From JAEULH01 sp963805915 (GTDB lineage: Bacteria; Pseudomonadota; Alphaproteobacteria; Rhodospirillales; Defluviicoccaceae), in the NCBI GenBank assembly GCA_963805915.1, contig CAWDWD010000007.1, forward strand, positions 1-64,000: a stretch of DNA of 64,000 nucleotides, in the 5' to 3' direction. Of the stretch, positions 20,345 through 31,493 are shown one piece after another. Within the stretch, counting starts at the first letter, position 1. Each line of letters opens with the position of its first letter. Below the pieces are notes generated by a model. It ran no database searches. It saw nothing but the letters and a program-made list of their open reading frames with translations, and was not told where the DNA came from. Position numbers and translations under genes: made by a program.

Positions 20345-20881
20345 ACAATCGAGCAACTCCAGAGTTTCTCGTTGTCGGCCGAAGAAGAGGCGGGACTGCT
20401 CGGGCTGGAAGGCATCGAGGCCGACGAACGGGGGGACATCGATGCCGATCCCCGGGCCGTCAAATCCCGGCTTCTCGCAGATTCTTTCAAGGTCGGCAGG
20501 CTCGAACGGAGCAGAACCATTCCAGCGGATCGCCTGGAACTGGCGGAGGAAACCGGGAAGCACCTCGGGAGGGTTTTCGCCAAGGAGGATGGGGAAGATC
20601 GGCAGCCGGTCCTCGTCACGCTGCGGATCGATGTGGCGGAAGAGGGCGACGCTGGCCTCGGCGCCCATCCACCGGCGCACGCCGTCACAGCCGACCAGGA
20701 CCACGAACCGGCTGCAGCTCTCGACCTGCTCTTGAAGCACGTTCAGCCACCGCGCGCTGCATGGGATCGCGTCGTCGCGAAAGACGGCCAATCCGGCTTG
20801 CTCGAGCTGCTTCTGCAGGGCGCCCGCCGGCTGCCTGTCGTTCCGGCTGTAGCTGAGGAAGGCGAAGGGGTTGTCGGTCAC
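20345..20881 (-). pseudogene. Truncated TIR-STAND paralogue (copy D)
   Basis: GTG at 20879-20881 opens a TIR domain closely resembling that of copy B: FAFLSYSRNDRQPAG, LAVFRDDAI, FVVLVGCDGVRRWMGAE and LPIFPILLGE. The linker PPFVGLDAFQPEQSRLFFGRQRETLELLDCLG follows, but similarity ends there, before the Walker A. The STAND and FGE domains are missing. The frame runs on antisense through unrelated sequence. It is either a decayed fourth copy or a stand-alone TIR effector. The 3' boundary is approximate. Confidence 0.75.
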
Positions 20882-21019
20882 GGCGCTGCAGGTCCCCAGG
20901 CGAGCACACTCGTCCCGGAACGATCATAGCCAGCGGCCTCGGCGGGGCAAAAGCACAACGTAAAGTCCAGTTAATGCTGCCGGCTGGCAAAACCTAAACA
21001 GCGGTCAGCGCCTTGTCGT

Positions 21020-21033
21020 GCCGCACTCGCGGC
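21020..21033 (-). terminator. Post-stop hairpin of copy C
   Basis: On the minus strand, 11 bases after the stop, GCCGC and GCGGC pair around a GAGT loop. The spacing and the preceding TCCCTGA match copy B, but the stem is shorter and differs in sequence. No T-tract follows, so it is a weak terminator at best. Confidence 0.5.
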
Positions 21034-21044
21034 GCTATCAGGGA

Positions 21045-23777
21045 TCAGTGGTCAGATAACGGAGACAAACAAACCCGAAAGCCCAGATTGCCACCACGGT
21101 TGACCGGGATGCCCCCGCTGCGGAAGGTCGAGCCCGCCTCGAGCCTGCCACTGCCCCAGGACCCGCCGCGCAGCACGCGGCCTTCTTGTGTGCCGGGAAA
21201 CTCGGTCTTATCCGGGACCTCGACTGCGTTCCGACACCACTCCCAGACATTGCCCGCCATGTCTTGTACGCCCGCCGCCGAGGCGCCGGCGGGATACATG
21301 CCGACCGCAGTGGAACGGTTCAAGTCACTCTCGTTGGTGTTCGCTCGCCACGGCTGTCGGCTCGGGTCCCAGCCGGAACCCCAGGGATATTTTCTCTTCG
21401 GGTCACCGCCAGTTGCGGCCTGTTGCCACTCGAATTCCGTCGGCAGCCGGACTTCGTACCCCAAGCAGGTGCCCAGCCAGTGGCAGAAGGCAGCGGCATC
21501 CCACCAGCTGACATTGTCGGCAGGATGGTTACCGTGCCGGGCCCGGTGTTTCGGCGGCGGATAGTCGCCCTGGAAGTTCGGAAATCCGGGCGGAAACCGC
21601 CATGCGCCGTTCCGATGGCAATCCGCCAGGAAGGCACGGAACTGGGCGACCGTCACCGGATATCGCGCCATCCAGAATGGACCTACGGCGCGAGTGAGGG
21701 TCTTGCTCGGGTCGTTCGTGTAGACGCGAAAGTCGATCGTCACCTGACCGCCTTTAACAGCGACCCAATCGATGTCCGGCAGGCCGTCGTTTTGAAGGCC
21801 GACGCCTTTGCGCCGATCGCCAAGCAGGTCAAGGCGCACACCCGTGCTCGCCCGCGCTTCGTGACTCAAGGGAAGGCGCCAAGCGTCGCCATAAAGAACG
21901 CTTCCCATGGCCGCGTCATGGCTGTGGTCGAGCGCCGGCAAGGCTTCGAGCTCCTCCGGATCGGTCGGTCCCAGGAAGGCCATGACGGTTTTGGGATCCG
22001 CCACGTCCGCCAAGGAAACGCCACTGTCCTCGATTTCGCGCACCGTATCGATGATTCGCCCCTCTGGCCACGTCCGGCTCTCGTCGCGACCGGCCGCCTG
22101 CCAGCCGGCCGCCGCCTCCTCGATCTGGGAGCGTAGCAACAGGGCCTTGCGGTCCTCGTGGAGCCAGCGGTTCAGCGTTTCCCACACCCGGAACAGTGCC
22201 TCGTGGGCTACGCTGAGCACTCTTTCACCATTAACCGTGTCCAAAACCAGCAGCCGCTGATCGACGAACTCCTGCAGCAAAGGTCTGCAGCCTTCGGGCA
22301 TCTGATCCCAGGACGCGATCCGCCGGGTGAATTGTTCCTCCTCGCGGACCTGCGCCAGGCGGAAGAAGGCACGCCGCAGCTCTCGCATGCTCTCGTGGTC
22401 TGCCGGCAGCGCCGCGTAGCCCGTCTCTTTGAGCACGTCGTCGGCGACGTGCTTGATCGACGCCGTCACCCCACCGAGGGCATCATAGGCCTTACGCGTC
22501 AGCCGGTTGCCCGCAATGCATGCCCTATGGAGTTTCTCCAGGGTAAAGGCCAGCAGCGGCAAAGCGTCCTTGTGCGCGGTGTCCTCCGCCATGCGCTCTG
22601 CAAGCCCCGGATCGAGGTCGAGGCCAAAACGGTCCGCGGGGCCCTCGATGACCTCGGCGAAGCGCGATCGCGGCATGGGATCGAGCGTAACCTTCTCGTA
22701 TTGCAACTCGCCCGCTACCTCGACTTGTTGAAACGCATCCAGGAAGTCCGAACGCATGGTGGCGAGCACAACGATGGGACTGGCAAGGACATCGGCGCTG
22801 GCGTCCAAGAGCAGCTGCAACAGTGCATGGGACTCCGGACCTTCGGGCGTTCCGAACACCTCTTCCAGCTGGTCGACGATCAGCAGGACCGCACCATCTG
22901 GAGCGCCCCGGGCGGACAAGAGCTCGTTTCCGAGGCTGCGCAGATCCTCGGCGACGCCGAGGCGAGAACGCACATCCGCGTAGCCCTGCGGCCGACCGGC
23001 ATCCTTGAACGCTTGGGCCAGCGCAAGGGCCAGGCCGTCCAGACCTCGGCCGGCCATCATCGGCGGCACGATCACCCAGGGCGATTGAACGTGGCCGGTG
23101 CCGCTCGCCCGCCGCAGCTGCGGTAGCACACCCGCGCGCACCAGCGACGACTTGCCGCAGCCGGAAGCGCCGAGGACCAGGACGAAGCCATGGGCGTTCT
23201 TGCTACGCCGACGGTTGAGGACAGCCCTGACCTCGTCGATCTCGCCATCCCGGCCGAAGTAGACGGCCGCATCCGTCTCCTCGAAGGCCCGCAGCCCGGG
23301 ATAGGGAAGGTCGGGCAGTCTAAAATTCTCTTTCTTCAGGCCTTCTTTCTCGAGCCCCCTGAGCAGAGCCGCATTAGCCTCATCCTCGCTCATGCTGGCA
23401 AGGCTAACGAGTTGCTTGTCCTTCAGGAAGTCGGGGATGCGCTGTCGGGGGTCGGCGTTTGCCACCTTGATCTGGCGATCGTCGGCTACATCCTCGGCCG
23501 CTACGAGAAACACCCGCTTGCCCCGTTCGCGGGCTATCATGGCTTCCGTCACGCACCAGGGTGAGGCGAGCCAGTTGGCCGAGCAAAGCACGACGATACC
23601 CCGACTTTGCCGCAGCTTCTGGTAAAGCGTCTGCTCCCAGTCGGCGCCGGCGTGGATGCCGTCATCGGGGTGGGAGTCGAGAAAGACGCATTGATATTGG
23701 TCGGCTTTGAGCACGGCGTTCGTCCGCTCGGCCCACGCCTTGTCCTTCGAGCTGTGGCTGATGAACAGCGTCGTCAT
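21045..23777 (-). CDS. TIR-STAND ATPase-FGE/C-type-lectin immune protein (copy C), intact
   Basis: A 910-residue, unbroken reference for the family in this island, with ribosome site AGGGGGG before ATG 23775-23777. TIR, residues 1-150: TTLFISHSSKDKAW, Glu79 in SPWCVTE. A PYPGLRAFEETDAAVYFGRD linker is at about 158-177. STAND NTPase: Walker A GASGCGKSS at 203-211, Walker B LLIVDQLEEV at about 298-307, ATMRSDF sensor segment, and a winged helix with SVAHEALFRVW. FGE/C-type-lectin, about 690-910: RYPVTVAQFRAF, HPADNVSWWDAAAFCHWL, PTEFEWQQAATGG, DMAGNVWEWC, VLRGGSW, GFRV. The likely mode is ligand binding by the C-terminus, ATP-dependent oligomerisation, then TIR NAD cleavage. That is known for related STAND-TIR proteins and inferred here. 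Confidence 0.92.
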   Translation of the reverse strand: MTTLFISHSSKDKAWAERTNAVLKADQYQCVFLDSHPDDGIHAGADWEQTLYQKLRQSRGIVVLCSANWLASPWCVTEAMIARERGKRVFLVAAEDVADDRQIKVANADPRQRIPDFLKDKQLVSLASMSEDEANAALLRGLEKEGLKKENFRLPDLPYPGLRAFEETDAAVYFGRDGEIDEVRAVLNRRRSKNAHGFVLVLGASGCGKSSLVRAGVLPQLRRASGTGHVQSPWVIVPPMMAGRGLDGLALALAQAFKDAGRPQGYADVRSRLGVAEDLRSLGNELLSARGAPDGAVLLIVDQLEEVFGTPEGPESHALLQLLLDASADVLASPIVVLATMRSDFLDAFQQVEVAGELQYEKVTLDPMPRSRFAEVIEGPADRFGLDLDPGLAERMAEDTAHKDALPLLAFTLEKLHRACIAGNRLTRKAYDALGGVTASIKHVADDVLKETGYAALPADHESMRELRRAFFRLAQVREEEQFTRRIASWDQMPEGCRPLLQEFVDQRLLVLDTVNGERVLSVAHEALFRVWETLNRWLHEDRKALLLRSQIEEAAAGWQAAGRDESRTWPEGRIIDTVREIEDSGVSLADVADPKTVMAFLGPTDPEELEALPALDHSHDAAMGSVLYGDAWRLPLSHEARASTGVRLDLLGDRRKGVGLQNDGLPDIDWVAVKGGQVTIDFRVYTNDPSKTLTRAVGPFWMARYPVTVAQFRAFLADCHRNGAWRFPPGFPNFQGDYPPPKHRARHGNHPADNVSWWDAAAFCHWLGTCLGYEVRLPTEFEWQQAATGGDPKRKYPWGSGWDPSRQPWRANTNESDLNRSTAVGMYPAGASAAGVQDMAGNVWEWCRNAVEVPDKTEFPGTQEGRVLRGGSWGSGRLEAGSTFRSGGIPVNRGGNLGFRVCLSPLSDH

Positions 23778-23998
23778 AATCCCCCCTTTTGCGGCGATCT
23801 TTCATCAGTGAGACGCGAGGCGCAAGGAGCTTTGACACGCCTGTCTTTGCTCGATTGCTAACCCTAAAGGCGCTCCGGCGGAGGGTTGTCGTTCGCGCCC
23901 GCGCTTGCTAGCGCAGCCAAGCGCAACTGGCCCATTGCCAGCGCCATGAGAAACATGCAGTAGCTTAGGCTCAGCGAGGGCCACGCCTGGGGGGCATC

Positions 23999-26900
23999 TT
24001 GAGCATCGTCGGTATCGAAAGCAATGGCCGGGGAAGCTCGCGCAAGTCGCCGCTCCCCGGCGACTTCGTTGAGGTACGTGCTCGCCGTTGGCTGGTCGAG
24101 AGCGTCGATGACGGCGACGAATGGCTGCCCGTCCTTTCGCTCTCCTGCATTGACGACGATGCCCAGGGCGAGCAGCTCAGCGTCATCTGGGACGCCGAGA
24201 TCGCGGCAAGGCTGGTCGATGACGATCCCTGGACGCACATCGCTCGAGACGGCACCGACGACCCCGAGGTGTTCGCGGCCTTTCTGCGGACGCTGAAGTG
24301 GCGCACCGCCACCGCCGCCGACAAGTTTCTGTTCCAGGCGCCGTTTCGCGCCGGTATTCGCCTCGACGCCTACCAGCTCTCGCCGCTCGACAAGGCCCTG
24401 CGGCTGCCCCGGGTCAATCTGCTCATCGCCGACGACGTCGGCCTCGGCAAGACCATCGAGGCGGGGCTGGTGATGCGCGAGTTGCTCTTGCGCCGGCGGA
24501 TCGACTTCATCCTGGTCGCCGCCCCGCCGTCGATGACGCTGCAATGGCAGGACGAGGTGGAGGCCAAGTTCGGCCTGTCGTTCCAGATCATCGACCGCGA
24601 GCGGCTGGCGGGCTCGGCGGTTGCGCGGGTTCGGCGTCAACCCGTGGAACACCGGCTCGCGATTCATCATCTCGCACCGGCTTGCTCACCGACGAGACCT
24701 ATGTCGCGGGCTTGCGCGACATCCTCGGCGAATTCCGCCCACGCGCCCTGCTGATCCTCGACGAGGCCCACCATGCCGCGCCCGCGAGCGGCTCGCGCTA
24801 CGCCGTCGACAGCCAGTTCACCAGGGCCGTCCGCGACATCGCCGGGCGCTTCGAGCATCGCCTCTTTCTGACCGCGACGCCGCACAACGGCCACTCCAAC
24901 AGCTTCTCGTCGCTTCTGGAGATGCTCGACCCGCAGCGCTTCACCCGCGGCGTTCCGGCCCGGCCAGCGGATCTCGAGCCCGTCATCGTCCGGCGGCTGA
25001 AGGCGGATCTGCGCGAGCTTGGCGAGCGCTTTCCCCGAGCGCGTCATCGAACCGATCGTACTGGCCGGGCTGCCGGAAAACGCCCCGGAGCTGGTGCTGG
25101 CCCGAAAGCTGGCCGACTACGAGGATCTGCGCGAACGCCGCCTCTCCTCGCTGCCGCGCTCGCAGGCCGCCCAGGCGAGACTGGTCTTTTCCGGTCTCCA
25201 GCAACGACTCTTGTCCTCGGTCGCCGCCTTCGCCCGAACCCTGGCGGTGCATCGGCGCACGCTCGTCAAGTTGCTCGACAAGACCCAACGCGCCGACAAA
25301 GGCATCCGCGCGGCCGCCGAGACCTTTGCGAGTGAAGGCGGCCAGATCGAAGAGCCGGCGGTCGATACCGACGAAGCGGACGCTGAAAGCATGATCGACG
25401 CCGACGAGGACGCCGCGGTCGAACAGGCCTCGCTCCTCGGCGCCGTCGGCGCGGAGACCGCGCGCCTTGCGCGGCGAGCTGGACGCCGTCGACGCCATGC
25501 TCGCGATCGCCGAGGCCTCGGCGGCGCGTCCGGATGCGCGGGTGCGTTGGCTGACGGACTGGATCGGCGCCGAGCTGCTTGATGGCGACGGTGGACGCGA
25601 CCGCCGCCTGATCGTCTTCACCGAATACGAAGACACCCGGCGCTGGCTGGAGAAGCGCCTGCGCGAGGCGATCGCCGCCACCGAGCGCGCCGAGGAGCGG
25701 ATCGCCGTCTTCACCGGCATCACCGACGGCCGAGCGCCGCGAGGCGGTGAAGCGGGCCTTCAACGCCGATCCGGCCACCGAGCCGATGCGCATCCTGATC
25801 TGCACCGACGCCGCGCGCGAGGGCATCAACCTGCAGACCCGCTGCTACGACCTCGTCCACTTCGATCTGCCGTGGAACCCGGCGCGGCTTGAGCAGCGCA
25901 ACGGCCGGATCGACCGCAAGCTGCAGCCGGCCCCGAAGGTCTTCTGCCGCTACTTCCGCTACGCCCAGCGCGAGGAGGACGTCGTCCTCGAGGCGCTGGT
26001 GCGCAAGACCGAGACCATCCAGCGTCAGCTGGGCTCGGCGGGTCAGGTCATCGCCGAACGCGTCACGCGAGCGGCTGACCGCCGGCGGCATCGCCGCGGC
26101 AACCGCTCGCGCCAGCTTGCCGACGAGATCGCCGCGGAAGCTGACGATGCCCGGGTTCGCCTCGCCCGGGAGGAGATGGACGAGCCGACGACGACAAGCG
26201 CTGGACAAGGTGAAGGCCGAGATCGACGCACTGCGCCGGTCGCTGGAGCGCGCCCGCTAGCGCGTCGGCGTCGAGCCGGACGAATTGCGCCAGGTGGTCG
26301 GGATCGCGCTGCGGCGCGCGGATTTCCCGCTCGCCGAGGCGCAGGGCGAGCGCGGTCGGCACGGTCGAAACCTTCGCCATCGACCCGCAGCACCCGGCGT
26401 TCGCCCGCGATGCCGCCTGGCAGGATGCGTTCGACGATCTGCGTGCCCGCCGCCGCGGCCGGCGCGAGCGGCTCAACGAATGGCGCCAGCGCGTGCCGCC
26501 GCGGGCCATCGCCTTCGAGCCGCCGGTCATCTCGAGCGGTCCCGACGCCGGCCGTGATGCCGATCACGTCGTCCAGGTTCATCTCGAGCACCGGCTGGTC
26601 CGCCGGCTGCTCGGCCGGTTCCTCAGCCAGGGCTTTCAGAGCGGTCTCAACCGCGCCTGCGTCATCCTCGGTCCCGGCGCCCAGCCGCGCGTCGTGCTGC
26701 TCGGGCGGATCGCGCTTTACGGGCCCGGCGCCGCCCGCCTGCACGAGGAGATCCTCCCGGTCACCGCGCTCTGGACCGAGGCCGGCCGCGGCACCAAGCC
26801 GCTGCGCCCGCTCGGCCGAGCGCGGCGCAGGAGACGACGCTCGACTCAGCTGGAGGACGCGCTGACCGGCGGCCGCCGCCCGTCCGACGCCGTCGTCGAC

Positions 26901-27291
26901 CGCGCGCTCTCCTTCGCCCAGCCAGGACGTCGACGACCTGCTGCCGGCGCTGGCACGAGCGGGCCGAGACGCGATCGCCGAGGCCGCGGCGCCAGCTCGC
27001 CGAGCGCGGCCTCGAGGAAGCGGCCTCGCTCGAGGATCTGCTCGAGCGCCAGCGCCGGCGCATCGCCAAGGCGGAGGCGAAGTTCGACGACCGGCAGCTC
27101 GACTTGCCCGGCGTCGACGAGGCGGAGGCCGCCAGAAGCGCGCCGACCGCAGCGCATTGGCGACAGCGCCTCGTGCGCATCGAACAGCGAGCTGACAGAC
27201 GAGCCAGCCCGCGGTGCTCGCGTCCTACGAGGTCCGCGCCCGGCGGCTGGAGCCGGTCGGCCTCGTCTATCTCTGGCCGGTGACGGGGTGA
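23999..27291 (+). pseudogene. drmD: DISARM SNF2-like helicase DrmD, heavily frame-disrupted
   Basis: DrmD is the SNF2-family ATPase specific to class 1 DISARM, a phage-restriction system. TTG at 23999 behind GGGGGG gives SIVGIESNGRG. Diagnostic segments in order: ADDVGLGKTIEAGLVMRELL (Walker A, motif I), FGVNPWNTGSRFIISHR, LLILDEAHHAAPASGSRYAVDSQ split across text here as DEAH box and downstream Ser-rich segment, FLTATPHNGHSNSFSSLLEML, LIVFTEYEDTRRWL, and the C-terminal motif VI REGINLQTRCYDLVHFDLPWNP...QRNGRIDR. The expected length of about 1090 residues fits the span. At least a dozen frame breaks occur, many one extra base before a GAG codon (25037, 26069, 26818), plus an in-frame TAG near 26260. 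The stop lies three bases before drmMI. Confidence 0.9.
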
Positions 27292-27294
27292 GCC

Positions 27295-30200
27295 ATGCAC
27301 GGCATGGCCGAGGCGATCATCCGCGACCCGGACCTCGAATGGCTCGATCACGTCCAGCCCACCGGCCTCGTGCTCTCGCCGACGGTGATCAAGGAGCGCG
27401 ACCTGGTGCCGGAGCGCCAGACCCAGGCCGACAGCGCGCCAGGTCGCAGCACTGCTCGGCGAGGACGACGGACCGGCGCTCGCCGATCCGTGGGCCTTTG
27501 TTCGAGACGGTCCTCGGCTGGGACGCGCGCTTCGTCGCCGGCGCGCCGGGCGGGCCGGCGCTCCCCGACGACCTCGCCGTCGCCGTGCCGGAGCACGACA
27601 CGACGCTCGCACCCGACTGGGCGGTGCAGGGCTTCGATGGCGACGCGCCGTGGCAGCTTCTGGTCAGGCTGGAGCCGCCGGGCGTCGATCCCGACCGACG
27701 CGGCGCGGCCGAAGGCTGGGAGGCGACGCCGCACCAGCGCTTCGAGCGGCTGCTGCGCGAGACCGGCGTGCTCGCCGGCGTGCTGATCACCGACCGCGAG
27801 CTGCGCCTCGTCTACGCGCCGCGCGGCGAGACCTCCGGCTGGCTGGCCTTTCCGCTGCGCTCGCTCGCCACCGTCGCCGGCCGGCCGATGCTCGCCGGCC
27901 TCAAGCTGGTGCTCGGCTCGCTTCCGCCTGTTCAACGCACCGCGCCGACCAGCGCCTGCGCGCGCTGCTGAAGGCCAGCCGCGACGCGCAGGCCGCCGTC
28001 TCGACCGAGCTCGCCGAGCAGGTGCTCGGCGCGCTGCACGAGCTGCTGCGCGGCCTCCACGCGGCCGAGCCGGACGCTGATCGGCGCGCTCGCCGCGACG
28101 CGACCCGCACCACCTCTACGAGGGCCTGCTCACCGTCCTGATGCGCCTGGTCTTCCTGCTCTACGCCGAGGACCGCGACCTGCATCCCGTCGCGCACCGA
28201 CGGCGCTCGCCGCGCGCTCTACGACAGGGCTACTGCGGTGCGCGGCCTCTACGCCAAGCTCAGCCGAGGACGCCGCGCTCAACCCCGACACCATGGACGA
28301 GCGCCTGCGGCGGCTGGGGCCGGCTGCTGGCGCTGTTCCGCCTGATCCACAAGGGCCATGCCAGCGGCTTCATCACGCGGCCGCCGCGGCAAGCTGTTCG
28401 ACCCGGAGTCTTCCCGTTCCTCGAAGGCCGCGCCGACGCGGCCGAGCCGCCGCGCGTGGTCGAAGCTCACCGACGGCTGCCTGCTGCGCATCCTCGAAGG
28501 CCTGATGACCCTCGCCGAGCCGCGGACCAAGGTGCGCCAGCGGCTCTCCTACCGCACCCTCGACGTCGAGCAGATCGGCTCGGTCTACGAGACGGTGATG
28601 GGCTTCACCGTCGAGGCCGCGCCCGGCCGCGTGCTCGCCATCCGCGCCGGCAAGAACAACCGCACGCCGGTGTTCGTCGATCTCGACCGAGCTTGCCGCG
28701 CCTCAAGCCGGCCGACCGGCCGAAGTACCTGAAGGAGGCTGCCAGCGCAGGGCACGCTGCCGGCAGGCGTCGCCAAGGCGGTCGCAAGGCGGCGACGACG
28801 CCGACGCGATGGCGGCGGCGCTGGACGCGATCGTCGACGAGCGCGGCTCGCCCGGCAAGGCGCGCGCTCGGCGCCGGCACGCCGATCCTGCAGCCGACCG
28901 AGGAGCGCCGCCGCACCGGCAGCCACTACACGCCGCGCGCGCTGACCGAGCCGATCGTCCGCCATGCGCTGGAGCCCGACCTTCGAGCGGCTCGGGCCGG
29001 ACGCGACGCCCGGAGGCAGATCCTCGATCTCAAGGTCTGCGATCCGGCGATGGGCTCGGGCGCCTTCCTGGTCGAGGCCTGCCGGCAGCTGGCCGAGCGG
29101 CTGGTCGCAGGCCTGGGCGCGCTGGCCCGAGACGCGGCCCGACGATCCCGGCCGACGAGGACGAGGAGCTGCACGCCCGCCGCCTGGTCGCCCAGCGCTG
29201 CCTCTACGGCGTCGACAGGAACCCGCTGGCGGTCGACCTCGCCAGGCTGTCGCTGTGGCTCGCGACGCTGGCGCGCGACCACGAGTTCACCTTCCTCGAC
29301 CACGCGCTCAAGTCCGGCGACAGCCTGGTCGGGCTGACGCAGACGCAGATCGCGGCGGTGCATTGGGACGCGTCGAAGCCCGGCTTGCCGCTGTTCCGAC
29401 AATTGGTGCGGGATCGCGTCGCCGAGGCGACGAAGCGCCGCGCCGAAATCCAGGCGGCGCCAGACGATACCACACGCGTCATTCAGGAAGCGCGGCATCG
29501 CTTCTTGGAAGGCGCAGCTGAAGCGACGTCCGCGCTGATTGGCGATGCCGTGATCGCGGCGTTCTTCGCCGAGGACAAGCCGAAAGCGCGCGAGAAGAAG
29601 CGCGTCGCGGCCGAGAGCTGGCTCGGCGGATCGCCGGTGGCGTGGGACAAGCTCGCCGCACTTGGCTGCGAGCCTTGAAGCAAGGCGAGCACCGCTCACG
29701 CCATTCCACTGGCCGATCGAGTTCCCGGAGGTGTTCGACCGCGAGAATCGGCGGCTTCGATGCGATCGTCGGCAATCCGCCGTTCGCCGGCAAGAACACG
29801 ATCATCGCGGCAATCGCGCGCTACTATCTTGACTGGCTGCAGACGCTTCATGCGGGCGCCCACGGCAACGCCGATCTCGTCGCCCACTTCTTCCGCCGCG
29901 CTTCGATCTGCTGCCAGGGCGGCGCCTTTGGCCTGATCGCCACCAACACCATTCGCCAGGGCGACACGCGCGCCACCGGTCTGCGGCCGATCCGCCAAGC
30001 CGGCGGCACCATCTATCGAGCCCAACGGCGGATCAAGTGGCCGGGGGAGGCGGCCGTCGTCATCGCACCGTGCACATCCGAAAGGTCCGTTCGCTGCGCC
30101 GCTGTGAACTCGATGGACGGACAGGTCGACGAGATCACTGCGTTCCTGTCTACGCCGGCGGCGACGACGATCCGCACCGCTTGCCGCCAACGCGGACAAG

Positions 30201-31224
30201 AGCTTTGAGGGCTTCGTTCCTCGGCATGGGATTTCACCTTCGACGATCATTCCGATGGCACAACATCCGATCGCCGAAATAGCTGATCTCGTCCGTCGTG
30301 AACCACAATCGCCGAGCGGATATTCCCCTACATCGGTGGCGAAGAGGTCAACGCAGACCCAACCCATCGCTCACCGGCGCTACGTCATCAACTTCGCACG
30401 AATGTCCGAAGCAGAGGATGAAGACGAAATGTCCTGAGCATCATACAACCTGTTGGAGCGAAAGGTCCGACCATATCGGATGAGCAAGATCCCGGCGTTG
30501 CGAAAGCCCCCTGGTGGCAATTTCTTTGGTCCCGCCCAGCGCTATACAAAAAAATGCGGGGCTCGAATACGATGATCGTAACATCACGAGTATCTAAGCA
30601 TCACGCGTTCGTCCGTGTACCCACACGATTGATTTCCAAGCACGCGCCTTTCTGTCATTACCTTGGCTGGTCTTGCCTCATACGCCGTTATCCAATGTCG
30701 CGTGCATGAAGTGTGGACCCGGTATTTTGGTGCGAGCAGGGAGCGACCGCCAATTACTCTCCGTCCGACTGTTTTGAAAACTTTCCGTTTCCAATGGGGT
30801 TTGCGAATTCGGCTATACTCGAGGCTGCCGGCCAAGCCTATCACGACCACCGCGCCGAGCTGATGGTCGCGCGCGACAAGGGCCTGACCAAGACCTACAA
30901 CGCGTTCCACGACCGGCTCGACCGCGACGCCGGACATCCGCACCCTGCGCGAGCTTCACGCCGCGATGGACCGCGCCGTGCTCCACGCCTACGGCTGGGA
31001 CGATCTGGCCGAACAGCGCCGAGGCCGTCTTCCTCGACGAGACCAACGAGGACGACTTCGCCTACCAGGGCCGCCTGTTCTGGCCGTCCGATTTCCGCGA
31101 CGAAGTCCTCGCCCGCCTCCTCGCCCTGAACGCCGCCCGCCACGCCGAGGAAGTCCGCGCCGGCCGCGCCCCGGCCGCGGCCAGCGACGACGCCGACGCT
31201 CTTGCCGAGGACGAACCCCTTTGA
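27295..31224 (+). pseudogene. drmMI: DISARM adenine-N6 methyltransferase DrmMI, heavily frame-disrupted
   Basis: The class 1 DISARM methyltransferase, which marks self DNA. ATG 27295 gives MHGMAEAIIRDPDLEWLDHVQPTG in its first frame. Segments recovered across frames: MRLVFLLYAEDRDL, QIGSVYETVMGFTVE, RRRTGSHYTPRALTEPIV, motif I DPAMGSGAFLVEACRQ, YGVDRNPLAVDLARLSLWLA, catalytic motif IV NPPFAGKNT, FGLIATNTIRQGDTR, and the C-terminal target-recognition tail FENFPFP...LMVARDKGLTKTYNAFHD. About 1300 residues are expected. Breaks are dense, roughly one per 50-100 bases, worst at 30190-30700. All MTase motifs survive at the amino-acid level. Its stop overlaps the next gene's TTG start. Confidence 0.9.
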
Positions 31225-31493
31225 CGGATTTGGCCGCCGCTGTTCTTACCCGTCACGCCCGCGAGCAGTTGCTTCGCCGCGGCCTCGACGAGCGGGACGT
31301 GCGCCTTGTTCTGGCTTCGCCCGAGGCCGTCGCGACGGTACGACCGGGTCGGCTCGTTGCCCAGAAAGCCCTTCAACTCGGAGCACCGGCGCGCGACTAT
31401 CTTGTCCGAGTCTTTGTTGACATCGACCGCGCACCACCGCGGATCGTGACAGCGTATCGCACCAGCAAATTCGGCAAGTATCGGAGGCCCTGA
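31221..31493 (+). CDS. DUF4258 protein (RelE-like toxin candidate)
   Basis: A 90-residue protein from TTG 31221, overlapping the drmMI stop (TTGA). The core LTRHAREQLLRRGLDERDVRLVLASPE and the C-terminal FVDIDRAPPRIVTAYRTSKFGKY are typical of DUF4258, a small fold related to RelE-type mRNA interferases. It is followed directly (TGA then GTG) by a DUF2283 gene; this toxin/antitoxin-like pair is common in bacteria. The frame is intact although its neighbour is shattered. Its place inside DISARM suggests a stabilising or regulatory role. Confidence 0.75.
   Translation: MTDLAAAVLTRHAREQLLRRGLDERDVRLVLASPEAVATVRPGRLVAQKALQLGAPARDYLVRVFVDIDRAPPRIVTAYRTSKFGKYRRP

Noticed and set aside
27295..31224. 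Programmed frameshifting in drmMI and drmD
   Set aside because: Breaks are too many, scattered and without slippery-site plus structure; consensus error fits better.
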